From JAICND01 sp040905905 (GTDB lineage: Bacteria > Actinomycetota > Acidimicrobiia > Spongiisociales > ZC4RG35), in contig JBBDQN010000025.1 of assembly GCA_040905905.1 (NCBI GenBank), positions 1 through 36,038 of the forward strand: DNA of 36,038 nt, read 5' to 3'. The position numbers and the translations under genes are program-made. Of the stretch, positions 7,223-15,089 are shown piece after piece (position 1 is the first letter of the stretch; each line of letters starts with the position of its first letter). The notes under the pieces are model-generated. The model was not told the origin of the DNA, searched no databases, and saw only the letters and a list, made by a program, of their open reading frames with translations.

Positions 7223-10200
7223 TGCGACACCTGAACAACATGATTCGTGGCCTCGCAGCGCTCCTTGTCAGCTTGCTGTTCGTGTTTGGGGTTCCGGCCG
7301 GTTTGATCGCATACGTGGGGTCGCCACTGCCCACCACCCTTCCCACACTGGACCAGATCCAGCTCACCTTCAGGAGCGGGATCGACCCACAACTCCTCGT
7401 CAGGGTCTTGGCCGTGATCGTCTGGATCGTCTGGGCCCAGCTCATCATCGTCCTGACCGTCGAAGTCGCCGCCGCCGCCCGAGGCAGATCCGCCCGCCCA
7501 CTCCCCGTCCTACCGGGGCTGCAACCCGCAGTCGCTCAACTTGTCGCCGCGATCACCCTTGCCGCCACCCTCGGTCCGTTCCACGCGGCGCCGGCCGCGG
7601 CGACTCCGCTCCCCGCCAAGATCTCTCTGGCGTCGAGCTATCCGGTGACCCATATCGGTCAAGAACCAGCGAGGCCCGAATGGGCGGAGGCTGCGCCACA
7701 GCACGAGGCCGAATCTCAACAACCGCTGTACCGTGTGACGCGTCACGACGCCCTCTGGCACATCGCCGAGACCACCCTCGGAGACGGTCGCCGATGGAAC
7801 GACATCCGGGCGTTGAACGTGGGACGGACCATGCCCGACGGTCACTCCTTCACCGAGACCACGGATCGTCTCAGGTCGGGCTGGGAACTCATCCTCCCCG
7901 ACGACGCAACCACACCCGGCGACGACGGCACGCCGACGGGTGGCACCGAGGTCACCGTCGAACCAGGCGACAACTTTTGGACGATCGCCGAGAAAACCCT
8001 CGAGGCCGCGTGGGACCGTCCGCCCTCCGATAGCGAGACATCCGAGTATTGGCGGCACCTTGTCGCCACCAACCGAGACCGGCTGGCACCGCCGCACGAC
8101 CCAAATCTCATTTACCCGGACCAACGATTCGAACTGCCCCCAATCCCCACCGACCCCCAGACCGAGACAGCTGGGCCCACAATGACGGATCCCCACGACC
8201 AGCAGGGATTCGACGCCATCACCGTCAAAGCGGGCGACAGCTTCTGGAGCATCGCCGAAGTGGCCCTCGCCCACGCCTGGGACCGAACCCCCACCACCGC
8301 CGAAAGCACCACGTACTGGAAGGCCCTCGTCGACGTCAACCGGGACAGGCTCACACCACCCCACGACCCCAACCTCATCCACCCCGGCCAGAGATTCCGC
8401 CTGCCGGCCATCCCCGGCGACCCCCGCAACCCCGCCGACCCCGATACCGGCCTCGATGACGCCGCTTCGCCGGAGACCACACCGTCGGCCCATGACGATC
8501 CCGACACCGCCCCTAACACGCCTGCACCCGACCTGGCCCCCGCAACCACCTTGCCCACCCCGAAAGCCACCGCACCGACCCTGACCGACCCCGTCAATAG
8601 CCACGAGGCGCCAGAGCTAACGGCCGAGCCGGAGGGCCCAGATGGTGGCGCCGAGACGAACGGCGGCAGCCTCGGCGGCGAGCTGCTCCAAATCGCCAGT
8701 GCCCTCGCCGGCCTCGGAGTCCTCGCAGCCGGGATCGTCGCCCTCCTCCGCCGTCTCCGAGCAGCACAGCTGAGGCATCGCCGACCCGGCGTCATTCCCA
8801 CACCCCCGCCACCGGACACCGCCCCGGCCGAGGCAATGATCCGAAGGGCGGCCGCCCCCACCGCCACAGAGTTCATCGATCTCGCCCTGCGGGTCATGGC
8901 CCGAGATGTCATCGCCTCCCACATCCCGCCGCCACAAGTCGTCGGCATCCACCTCACCCCTGACATGCTGCGACTGTTGCTATGGACCCCACATCAGCAT
9001 CCACCGCCCGGATGGCTCATCGACGACGACGGACGCAGCTGGACCATGCCCACCGCCACCGACATTGACAGGCTCCGTGAGCGGGCCCACGGCGTCCCCG
9101 CCCCCTACCCGGCGCTCGTCACCGTCGGCCACGGAGACCACACCCAGCTCCTCTTGGACCTCGAATACCTCGGCGCCACCCAGGTCACCGGCGACCCCGA
9201 CGACGTCACAGCGACCTGCTACACGATGGCCACCGAGCTCGCCGCCAGCCCCATCGCCGACGAACTCCAGATCATCTGTATCGGTTTCGGAGCAGACCTC
9301 GACCACCTCGAACGAGTACACGCGATCGCCGACCTGACCGAGATCCTGCCCTCCCTCGAAGCCAAAGCCGCAGCCGTCGCCCGAGTCGCATCCCCAACTC
9401 CTCTGCAGGGTCGTATCTCGTCGGTGGGCGGTGACACGTGGGACCCGATCGTCATCTTCCATCCCACAGCCAACGCCCCTGACAAGGCGAACAGGCTGCT
9501 CTCCACTGCCCATGCCGGCCGAGGGGTCGCTGCCGTCGTCGGCTACCCGACCGGGGACCGTTGGCGACTCCACATCGAAGACGGCATCGTACGCGTCGAG
9601 CCCCTCGGCCACACCTACGCCCGCCGCAACCTCACCCCCACCGAACAGTCTGCGGTCGCCGACCTCATCACCGCCGCCCAGGACCTCGCAGGGCTACCAC
9701 CCGAACTCACCAGCGATCCTCTCCAGCTCGCCGAGACCTTCGACGACGTTCCCGAGTCGATCGAGGAGGCCATCGAACCAACGCTGTTCATGGCGGACGA
9801 GACGGCCGTCGAGGCGATCCCGGTCCAGGCCCCCGAGATGAAGGTGCTCGGCACCCTCCGGGTCGACGGGAGCGACGGCCACTTCCCGCTCCGCAGATGC
9901 ACCGAACTGGTCGCCTACCTCACCTTCCACCGCGGAGGCGTCGAGGCCGACACCCTGATGGAAGCTCTCTGGCCGGAACAGCGACCCGACTACCAGCGGC
10001 TCAACCGTCACACCTCTCGCACCAGAACCACCCTCGGCCTCGGCCCCGACGGCGAGCCATACCTGCCCTACGTCAGCGATGGGATCTACCGCATCAGCCC
10101 CCACCTGCGAAGCGACATCGAGCAATTCACCGGCCACATACGCCAAGCCGACCGGACATCAGGAGCCGAGGCAGCCCACCACCTGCACGCCGCGCTCGAA

Positions 10201-10584
10201 GTGGTGGAAGGAACCCCGTTCACCGGGGCGGGCAACGCCTACACCTGGGCCCACACCGACGGGATCATCACCCACACGATCGTCGCCATCGACAACGCCG
10301 CCCACCGCCTCGCCCAACACGCCCTCAACGACGACGACACAGATCAGGCCACCTGGGCCGCTCGAAAGGGACTGATCGCCACCGGGGCATGCGAAGAGTG
10401 CTACCGCAACCTCATGCGAGCCGCAGCGGCCGAAGGAAACCAAGTCGCCTTCGAAGCCATCTACAGCGAGCTTATGGCTGTTATCGATGCCGACGAAGGC
10501 CCAGACGCCGCCGGCTTCCTCGACCCCGAAACCATCGAACTCTACGAAGCACACAACCGAAGACGACGCCGCCAAGCCGGCTGA
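7219..10584 (+). CDS. Membrane protein with three LysM domains and a C-terminal BTAD domain
   Basis: An 1121-aa mosaic. Residues 1-130 hold three hydrophobic segments (near 10-33, 60-85 and 105-120). Three LysM (peptidoglycan-binding) units follow: 'YRVTRHDALWHIAETTLGD' near 170, 'VTVEPGDNFWTIAEKTL' near 244 and 'ITVKAGDSFWSIAEVAL' near 333. The second and third are near-duplicates ending in '(H/Y)P(D/G)QRF'. A Pro/Thr-rich linker leads to a membrane helix near 487-510, an intracellular-looking region (about 540-800) and a BTAD/SARP-type helical repeat domain (about 874-1115) with 'LRVDGSDGHFPLRRCTELVA' and 'LMEALWPEQRPDYQRLNRH'. The ATG overlaps the previous stop. It could anchor the pilus to the wall and signal inward. 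The intact LysM-BTAD architecture recurs at actinobacterial Tad loci; its mechanism is not known to me. Confidence 0.82.
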   Translation: MMRHLNNMIRGLAALLVSLLFVFGVPAGLIAYVGSPLPTTLPTLDQIQLTFRSGIDPQLLVRVLAVIVWIVWAQLIIVLTVEVAAAARGRSARPLPVLPGLQPAVAQLVAAITLAATLGPFHAAPAAATPLPAKISLASSYPVTHIGQEPARPEWAEAAPQHEAESQQPLYRVTRHDALWHIAETTLGDGRRWNDIRALNVGRTMPDGHSFTETTDRLRSGWELILPDDATTPGDDGTPTGGTEVTVEPGDNFWTIAEKTLEAAWDRPPSDSETSEYWRHLVATNRDRLAPPHDPNLIYPDQRFELPPIPTDPQTETAGPTMTDPHDQQGFDAITVKAGDSFWSIAEVALAHAWDRTPTTAESTTYWKALVDVNRDRLTPPHDPNLIHPGQRFRLPAIPGDPRNPADPDTGLDDAASPETTPSAHDDPDTAPNTPAPDLAPATTLPTPKATAPTLTDPVNSHEAPELTAEPEGPDGGAETNGGSLGGELLQIASALAGLGVLAAGIVALLRRLRAAQLRHRRPGVIPTPPPPDTAPAEAMIRRAAAPTATEFIDLALRVMARDVIASHIPPPQVVGIHLTPDMLRLLLWTPHQHPPPGWLIDDDGRSWTMPTATDIDRLRERAHGVPAPYPALVTVGHGDHTQLLLDLEYLGATQVTGDPDDVTATCYTMATELAASPIADELQIICIGFGADLDHLERVHAIADLTEILPSLEAKAAAVARVASPTPLQGRISSVGGDTWDPIVIFHPTANAPDKANRLLSTAHAGRGVAAVVGYPTGDRWRLHIEDGIVRVEPLGHTYARRNLTPTEQSAVADLITAAQDLAGLPPELTSDPLQLAETFDDVPESIEEAIEPTLFMADETAVEAIPVQAPEMKVLGTLRVDGSDGHFPLRRCTELVAYLTFHRGGVEADTLMEALWPEQRPDYQRLNRHTSRTRTTLGLGPDGEPYLPYVSDGIYRISPHLRSDIEQFTGHIRQADRTSGAEAAHHLHAALEVVEGTPFTGAGNAYTWAHTDGIITHTIVAIDNAAHRLAQHALNDDDTDQATWAARKGLIATGACEECYRNLMRAAAAEGNQVAFEAIYSELMAVIDADEGPDAAGFLDPETIELYEAHNRRRRRQAG

Positions 10585-10648
10585 CCAAGACACCGAGAAC
10601 CATCCCTGTCCATCAACCGCCACCTTCGCCGCCGAACCGAGGCACCCA

Positions 10649-10897
10649 ATGACCGAGCTGAGCCGAGAAAGACACATAGAGCAGATCCACAGGCAGCTCC
10701 GACACTGGCAACACAACGTGGCCAGTCGCGTCGCTAGCGAAGCCGGAACACTCAACATCGAAGTCGACCAACTGCACGACAACGAGTTCGAAGCCGTCCG
10801 ACAGCGGCTGCGTGCCGCCGAAGCCGAGATCCTCACCGGGTGCGACATCGTCCGCGACCTCAGGCGAGAGCTCCAAGACCGACGAGTCGCGAGATGA
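10649..10897 (+). CDS. Small charged helical protein, function unknown
   Basis: An 82-aa protein rich in Arg, Glu and Gln, predicted almost wholly helical: 'LSRERHIEQIHRQLRHWQ' and 'EAVRQRLRAAEAEILTGC' look like coiled-coil segments. The ATG at 10649 has CGAGG about 7 bp upstream; an in-frame ATG at 10487 would lie inside the previous gene, and the translation before 10649 does not look like a protein. It sits 64 bp after the LysM-BTAD gene on the same strand and is probably the last gene of the operon. No family recognised. Confidence 0.5.
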   Translation: MTELSRERHIEQIHRQLRHWQHNVASRVASEAGTLNIEVDQLHDNEFEAVRQRLRAAEAEILTGCDIVRDLRRELQDRRVAR

Positions 10898-11127
10898 ACG
10901 CAGAATGGCCGGCCAACTTTGGGAGTCGCTGCAGTCGCGCATCGTCTTCGCTTCCTAGGTTCACGGCGACGCAGCGCTACAAGCAATCGCCATCAGGAAC
11001 AAAAGGAGCCGAGCCACTCAGGGTGGTTTCCCGATGTGTCCGGGATTGCCGGATATTGAGCGGGTGATTCGGCTTATTACGACGTTTGACGGCGCGCGTT
11101 ATGTGCGGTGCGAAGGGTGAAATTGCC

Positions 11128-11137
11128 GACACGTGTC
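11128..11137. repeat. Perfect palindrome GACACGTGTC downstream of the 11164-11979 gene
   Basis: A 10-bp perfect inverted repeat lies 27 bp beyond the stop of the minus-strand gene ending at 11164. It could be part of a weak terminator or a protein site. The wider 10898-11163 gap also contains a 28-codon open frame (11034-11120) whose translation looks protein-like, but it has no good ribosome site. Confidence 0.3.
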
Positions 11138-11163
11138 ACTGCGCGTGGAGCCTGTCGAGTGCG

Positions 11164-11979
11164 TCAACGTTCTCGGGATTCCGTTTTTTTGGGTCCACTC
11201 ATCAGAAGAGCGGTCAGCGTGTTCAAGGCTGGTGCATCTTCCACTGTGTTGAGACCCATGAGCACGATCAAATGGCGACCGATTCCTTGGGTTTCGACAC
11301 GCGCAGGGATTAGGCCGGTTAGCCCAAATGCGACTTCGCCTCCATTGTTTACCAATCCTCGGAGGTATAGATCATGGATTTCCGCGAGGACGTATACGAG
11401 ATCATTTGAGAGTTGGGCACCTTGCCCTCGGAAGTCGTTGTCTCTTGTAACGGAACCCGGCTGTAGGAACAGTTGGAGCAGCAGCAGCTGCCTGTATGAG
11501 AGCTGTTCGGCCATTCGGATGAGGAGATTGGCTTGGGACCTGTCAATGGATTCTTCGAATGCCAGGTTTCCCAGAAGTCGACCAAGATATTTCAACTTCT
11601 TCTCCTGTGGCTCACGCTGCGCAGCGAGCAACGTGGCTTCTACTACTTCCTCTGCATCGTTCCGAGACTGTGAATCCGAATCGAAGAAGCCGTCTTCTCG
11701 GAGACGCTCTCCTTGGGCTCTACGAGACTCGATCGTGTCTATGGCATAAGCCAGGGTCGCTCCAATCCGAACCTCTTCTCGATGTCCAAGAAAACGCGAG
11801 CGAAGCTCTTGTGCGACGTGAAGCAGAGCTCGGCCGACTAGCGGACCGCTGGCGGCTCCGGCCAATACACCTGCTGGCCCACCAACAAGGCCGATGGCTG
11901 CCCCTGCGGTAGCGCCTGCGACTTCAGCTCCGGTCTTCAGGAGCTCCTCCAGAGAATTCGATTCTGATTCGTCTTTCAC
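11164..11979 (-). CDS. Hypothetical protein with glycine-rich hydrophobic N-terminus
   Basis: A 271-aa protein. The GTG start at 11979 is preceded by GGAGAG with good spacing. Residues 16-50 form a Gly/Ala-rich segment ('GAEVAGATAGAAIGLVGGPA', 'GVLAGAASGPLVG'), reminiscent of glycine-zipper membrane inserts. The rest is soluble-looking and helical, with 'YAIDTIESRRAQGERLREDG', 'LKYLGRLLGNLAFEESIDRS' and 'EQLSYRQLLLLQLFL'. The reading frame is intact. Base use is visibly less GC-rich than the Tad operon, suggesting a separate origin. A glycine-rich membrane segment plus helical sensor-like body could fit a toxin or defence protein, but I do not recognise the family and give no function. Confidence 0.6.
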   Translation of the reverse strand: MKDESESNSLEELLKTGAEVAGATAGAAIGLVGGPAGVLAGAASGPLVGRALLHVAQELRSRFLGHREEVRIGATLAYAIDTIESRRAQGERLREDGFFDSDSQSRNDAEEVVEATLLAAQREPQEKKLKYLGRLLGNLAFEESIDRSQANLLIRMAEQLSYRQLLLLQLFLQPGSVTRDNDFRGQGAQLSNDLVYVLAEIHDLYLRGLVNNGGEVAFGLTGLIPARVETQGIGRHLIVLMGLNTVEDAPALNTLTALLMSGPKKTESRER

Positions 11980-12151
11980 GTCTCTCCAATCAAGTCGGCC
12001 AGAAAGGCGAGGTCAACAAAACGGGAGCCGAATCGCCCAGTATCTGAGACGGCACCAGATCGAGGCACCTCGGTATGCCGGGTTGTAAGGAGCATCTGGC
12101 GAATCGGTCTCTTCGAGTATGAAGACATGAGCGTGTTCAGAAATTGGGGCG

Positions 12152-12355
12152 GTGATCGGGCTCCTTGTCATCGACCTGGTCCTTGCGAGCATCTTCGTCT
12201 ACGGGTGGGTCACGTGGGATCCCGAGAGCGGAGCTGTGGAGAGCATCGCGGCCTTCGTCATTGCCCCACTGGCCATCTCGCTTGCAATCACCGTCCTCAC
12301 CATCATCGGGTTACTCATCTACCGATACGCGAAACGAAGAACGCTCGACACGTAA
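12152..12355 (+). CDS. Small two-helix membrane protein
   Basis: A 67-aa protein starting at GTG 12152; an in-frame TGA at 12128-12130 excludes a longer form, and no strong ribosome site is seen. Two hydrophobic segments, 'VIDLVLASIFVYGWVTW' and 'VIAPLAISLAITVLTIIGLL', are separated by a short acidic loop, and a basic tail (YRYAKRRTLDT) would face the cytoplasm. Such small proteins can be immunity-type or regulatory membrane proteins, but nothing in the sequence decides this. It lies alone between two minus-strand genes. Confidence 0.5.
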   Translation: MIGLLVIDLVLASIFVYGWVTWDPESGAVESIAAFVIAPLAISLAITVLTIIGLLIYRYAKRRTLDT

Positions 12356-12426
12356 CTGCCGCCACGCCGCCCCTGATAGCGCCGATCAACATTCCTCGAG
12401 CGGGAATCGATCATGTCTGACAACGT

Positions 12427-12450
12427 CCGAGATCGGCACCTCGTGCTCGG
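12427..12450. repeat. Intergenic hairpin repeat, copy A
   Basis: Inverted arms CCGAG / CTCGG enclose a GGCACCTCGTG core. This is one of six related intergenic copies between 12.4 and 18.4 kb. It lies at the 3' side of the minus-strand frameshifted gene, where it may help termination. Confidence 0.45.
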
Positions 12451-12454
12451 CCTG

Positions 12455-12789
12455 TCAAGCCTCGTCAGACTCGATCTCTAGGATCACCTCTCCGTCCGGG
12501 CCTAGCAGTTGCACAGTCCGTTTCGGCTGATCCTTGCGACGCAGGTTGGCCCATTTGCGGAGGATCTCGACGACTCTGTCCAGATCCTCCAGAGTCATCC
12601 GCGTCAGCCTGACAATCATTGGTATCGCCGCTAGAGCTGCCCCAACCGTTGCCGGATCAAGGCGTTTCTCGATCGGCTCCGTCGGACCATCCACATTGAA
12701 TCCGAGGCTCCTCAGCTCTCGACGGTGTCTCGAGCCTGGGCGATCGCCATTGGCGCGGACATGTCGATTTGGACTGTGATGTCCGCCAT
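12455..12789 (-). pseudogene. Small hypothetical gene broken by a -1 frameshift
   Basis: Two minus-strand frames join into one plausible protein. The first starts at ATG 12789, with GAAGGG upstream, and reads MADITVQIDMSAPMAIAQAR then D-T-V-E-S, stopping at TGA 12712-12714. The second frame carries on from about 12717 as LRSLGFNVDGPTEPIEKRLD and so on, to TGA at 12455. Adding one base in 'GAGAGCTGAGG' restores a single ~110-aa product with an N-terminal beta strand, a central hydrophobic stretch ('ATVGAALAAIPMIVRLTRMT') and a C-terminal 'KRTVQLLGPDGEVILEIESD' strand pair. The uninterrupted second-frame ORF from ATG 12826 has an unprotein-like N-terminus and is rejected. The shape faintly recalls the small effector-associated proteins called EACC1, at low confidence. 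Confidence 0.6.
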
Positions 12790-12860
12790 GGGGACCCTTC
12801 GTCGTCAACACCACAGAACATATCAACTGACCTCGGTCGGTAACGCCCTGATCGCCAACC

Positions 12861-12885
12861 CGAGCAGAGCGGCACTTGGGCGCTC
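12861..12885. repeat. Intergenic hairpin repeat, copy B
   Basis: 'CGAGCAGAGCGGCACTTGGG' followed by CGCTC. Arms GAGC / GCTC surround the common GGCAC core. It lies between the divergent frameshifted gene and the amidohydrolase. Confidence 0.4.
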
Positions 12886-12944
12886 CTGACTGACGTGAGT
12901 CCGTTCAGTTCTATTCTCCGCACCTTCGAGAGGTTGCAGGTTGA

Positions 12945-12950
12945 TAGGCT
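12945..12950 (+). promoter_or_regulatory. Candidate -10 element (leaderless start of amidohydrolase)
   Basis: TAGGCT ends exactly six bases before ATG 12957, which would place the transcript start on the A of the ATG. No Shine-Dalgarno sequence is present. The same arrangement precedes the genes at 15090, 16027 and 26052. Confidence 0.45.
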
Positions 12951-12956
12951 TCGCCG

Positions 12957-14054
12957 ATGCCTGAGTCGTCGGTTCATGTCGAAACCACGGTGCTTCCTTC
13001 TGGAGACCTGACTGACTTGTGGATTAGGGATGGAGTGTTTGTGGAGGGTCCTATGGATGGCCCCACCATCCATGCGGGGGGTTTTGCGGTTCCTGGGTTG
13101 GTGGATGCTCATGCCCATCTGGCTCTGGCGAGCCCGGCGCCCGACGCCGACGATGAGGAGAGGGCTCGTGCTTCTGCTCGAGCCCACCTCGATGCAGGTG
13201 TCCTGTCGGTGAGAGAGCCGGGTAGCCCCAACCACGCTTCCATCCGGTTAAGCCGCTCGGATGGGCTTCCCACCGTGGTCACCGCGGGACGCTTCCTAAC
13301 AGCGCCGGGTCGCTATTTCCCAGGGTTGGCCAGGGAAGTAGACGACGACTTGTTGGTCTCAGCTGCTCTGGAGGAGCTCGGACACTCTGGGGAGTGGGTG
13401 AAGGTGATAGGCGACTTCTTCGACGAAGCAGGTCGCTTCTCGGTCAACTTCTCGACCGAGTCACTTCGGGAGACAGCCCTGCAGGTCCACCACGCCGGAG
13501 GCCGGATAACAATGCACGCCATGATCCCCGACTCGATCCAGCAGGCGATCGAAGCCGGCTTCGACGGTGTGGAACACGGCTCCATAGTCGAAGACGGACA
13601 GGTCGAAGCGATGGCTTCGAAGCAGATCACCTGGACACCCACAGCGCTGATCGACGATGTGCTCAGGGAAAGTGCAGAGGAGATGCTCGGATCCGATGGT
13701 GCATCATTCCTCGTCGCCGGTCTCGAATCGCATGGAGAGTCAATCCGTCAGGCACACGAACTCGGGGTCAGGATCCTGGCAGGCACCGACGCTGGAATGA
13801 ATCCACATGGTGTGGTGGCACGAGAGATCCGTCTCCTCCACTCCTTCGGGCTGTCTCCTACCGCCGCTCTCGCCGCAGGATCTTGGGACGCCAGGAAGTA
13901 CCTCGGGTTGCCCGGAATCGAAAAAGGCGCACCAGCCGACCTCGTGATATTCCCCGACGACCCCCGCGGTGACCTGGCTGTGCTCGATCACCCCGCACTG
14001 ATCCTCCTCAGAGGCGAACTCGTTCGGTCCAACGAAAAGGCCCGGCTCAACTGA
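12957..14054 (+). CDS. Amidohydrolase-superfamily metal-dependent hydrolase
   Basis: A 365-aa intact amidohydrolase of the imidazolonepropionase/prolidase-like type. Metal-site motifs in order: 'VPGLVDAHAHLAL' (HxH, about residue 50), 'EWVKVIGDFF' (Lys, candidate carboxylated bridging ligand), 'GGRITMHAMI' (His), 'GFDGVEHGSIV' (His) and 'ILAGTDAG' (catalytic Asp). The C-terminus has the typical 'G-L-P-G-I-E-K-G-A-P-A-D-L-V-I-F' segment that returns to the beta-sandwich. The substrate (cyclic amide, ester or dipeptide) cannot be read from the sequence. Start at ATG 12957, probably leaderless. It is transcribed alone and has no link to the conjugation genes, so it looks like cargo or a chromosomal gene. 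Confidence 0.85.
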   Translation: MPESSVHVETTVLPSGDLTDLWIRDGVFVEGPMDGPTIHAGGFAVPGLVDAHAHLALASPAPDADDEERARASARAHLDAGVLSVREPGSPNHASIRLSRSDGLPTVVTAGRFLTAPGRYFPGLAREVDDDLLVSAALEELGHSGEWVKVIGDFFDEAGRFSVNFSTESLRETALQVHHAGGRITMHAMIPDSIQQAIEAGFDGVEHGSIVEDGQVEAMASKQITWTPTALIDDVLRESAEEMLGSDGASFLVAGLESHGESIRQAHELGVRILAGTDAGMNPHGVVAREIRLLHSFGLSPTAALAAGSWDARKYLGLPGIEKGAPADLVIFPDDPRGDLAVLDHPALILLRGELVRSNEKARLN

Positions 14055-14138
14055 CCTGAGCAGCCCAACCAAGAAACCGCCCAGAACACAAGATATGCAC
14101 GTGATACCGGGCAATAACGTTCGCTCCGACCAACAGCG

Positions 14139-14161
14139 CCGATCAGGCACATCGTGCTCGG
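14139..14161. repeat. Intergenic hairpin repeat, copy C
   Basis: 'CCGATCAGGCACATCG' followed by TGCTCGG. The arms CCGATCA / TGCTCGG pair with one mismatch around the GGCAC core. Confidence 0.42.
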
Positions 14162-14168
14162 ATTTGTT

Positions 14169-14196
14169 GGCTGGAGGAGTGCCGAACTCCTCAGCC
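14169..14196 (-). terminator. Stem-loop after the remnant gene (candidate terminator)
   Basis: GGCT-(G)-GAGGAG, loop TGCCGAA, CTCCTC-AGCC: a ten-pair stem with one bulge, starting 2 bp beyond the minus-strand stop at 14198-14200. There is no clear U-tract, as is often the case in high-GC actinobacteria. Confidence 0.5.
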
Positions 14197-14197
14197 G

Positions 14198-14395
14198 TCA
14201 ACGAAACCAGACCACGTAGCTGATTGCGGCTCCTTTGTAGTCGGCTGTTAGCTCCCAGCATCCCGGCTCGGGTAGCTCGACACCAACCATGGTGACCGAC
14301 TCATGTGTCGGCATGAGCATGAAGGGTTTGAAGCCCCTGCCGAGCCGTGTGCTCCTATCGAAAGTGGGAGCGGAATCCGTCGAGGCGTTCTGCGC
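14198..14395 (-). pseudogene. C-terminal remnant of a secreted protein
   Basis: In the otherwise empty 14055-14445 gap, the minus strand is open from just after a TAA (14396-14398) to a TGA (14198-14200) without a usable start. The 66-codon translation is clearly protein-like: 'FDRSTRLGRGFKPFMLMPTH', then 'VELPEPGCWELTADYKGAAI' and 'SYVVWFR'. The 'P-x-P-G-C-W-E-(L/V)-T' segment followed by a 'G-x-x-(I/L)-S-(Y/F)-V' strand resembles the end of small secreted beta-rich proteins. The 5' part is gone, the upstream DNA being occupied by the divergent SRPBCC gene. A stem-loop lies right after the stop, consistent with a formerly complete transcription unit. Confidence 0.55.
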
Positions 14396-14445
14396 TTATG
14401 GTGATCTGGGGCGATCCCGGTAGCGTCCTGAGCAAACCTCGCGAC

Positions 14446-14940
14446 ATGCCCACCATCACCCTCGAAACGCTGATCGACGCACCACCCGAGCAGTGCTTTG
14501 ACCTAGCACGAGACGTCCAAGCCCACATCGCCTCCACCGCAGGCTCTGGAGAACGAGCGGTAGCCGGGATCACCGCAGGGCTGCTCGGACCGGGCGACGA
14601 GGTCACCTGGGAAGCCCGACACCTGGGCCTCCGGTGGAGGTTGGCCTCGCGAATCACCGAGTTCGACCGGCCACGGCGGTTCGTCGACGAACAGGTCCGG
14701 GGTCCGTTTCGCTCCTGGTGGCACGAGCATCGCTTCGAGCCGGCCGAGGAGGCAACCAAGATGACTGACTTGGTTAGGTATCAGCTGCCACTGGGGCCGG
14801 TCGGCAGGCTGGCGGGAAGGGTGTATCTGCGCCGTTACGTGGAGAACCTCCTCGAGCGGCGGGCTCTCAGCCTGAAAGCCATGGCGGAGAGACGAGGGCC
14901 GATGAGCCCCGAGGAACAGGAGTCACCGGGTACATCGTGA
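14446..14940 (+). CDS. SRPBCC-family (START/Bet v1-like) protein
   Basis: A 164-aa protein starting at ATG 14446; the in-frame upstream GTG at 14347 gives poor protein and is rejected. It begins 'MPTITLETLIDAPPEQCFDL', a signature of SRPBCC ligand-binding folds (strand, then 'I-D-A-P-P-E'). It continues 'GPGDEVTWEARHLGLRWRLA' and 'RFVDEQVRGPFRSWWHEHRF', then the long C-terminal helix 'YVENLLERRALSLKAMAERR'. These proteins bind hydrophobic ligands; the ligand is unknown. The gene is single and divergent from the remnant at 14198-14395. Confidence 0.8.
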   Translation: MPTITLETLIDAPPEQCFDLARDVQAHIASTAGSGERAVAGITAGLLGPGDEVTWEARHLGLRWRLASRITEFDRPRRFVDEQVRGPFRSWWHEHRFEPAEEATKMTDLVRYQLPLGPVGRLAGRVYLRRYVENLLERRALSLKAMAERRGPMSPEEQESPGTS

Positions 14941-15077
14941 GGCTTCGGTCGTTTCTCCCACAGCTGAGAGCGAGATGGCCCTAATTGGGCTAGGTCTACC
15001 GGTTGCGCCCTCCTACGTAACCCTGAGAGGGTTCCGATGATCCCGCGCCTGGACGGGTAGCGGTATACGAACCCAGT

Positions 15078-15083
15078 CATACT
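15078..15083 (+). promoter_or_regulatory. Candidate -10 element (leaderless start of lipoprotein gene)
   Basis: CATACT ends six bases before ATG 15090. There is no ribosome site between them, so a leaderless mRNA is likely. Confidence 0.4.
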
Positions 15084-15089
15084 GTTGTC

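Noticed and set aside
7510..10652. Long alternative frames inside the LysM-BTAD gene, such as an Arg-rich 363-aa frame at 9561-10652
   Set aside because: Low-complexity shadows of the real gene; no start signals and no recognisable motifs.
13740..14261. 173-aa minus-strand frame overlapping the amidohydrolase end
   Set aside because: It runs antisense through a well-supported gene and has no protein-like features; the real remnant in this area is in a different frame.
14055..14445. Possible tRNA or att site in this gap
   Set aside because: No cloverleaf or T-loop sequence was found; the gap is explained by the gene remnant, its stem-loop and a hairpin repeat.
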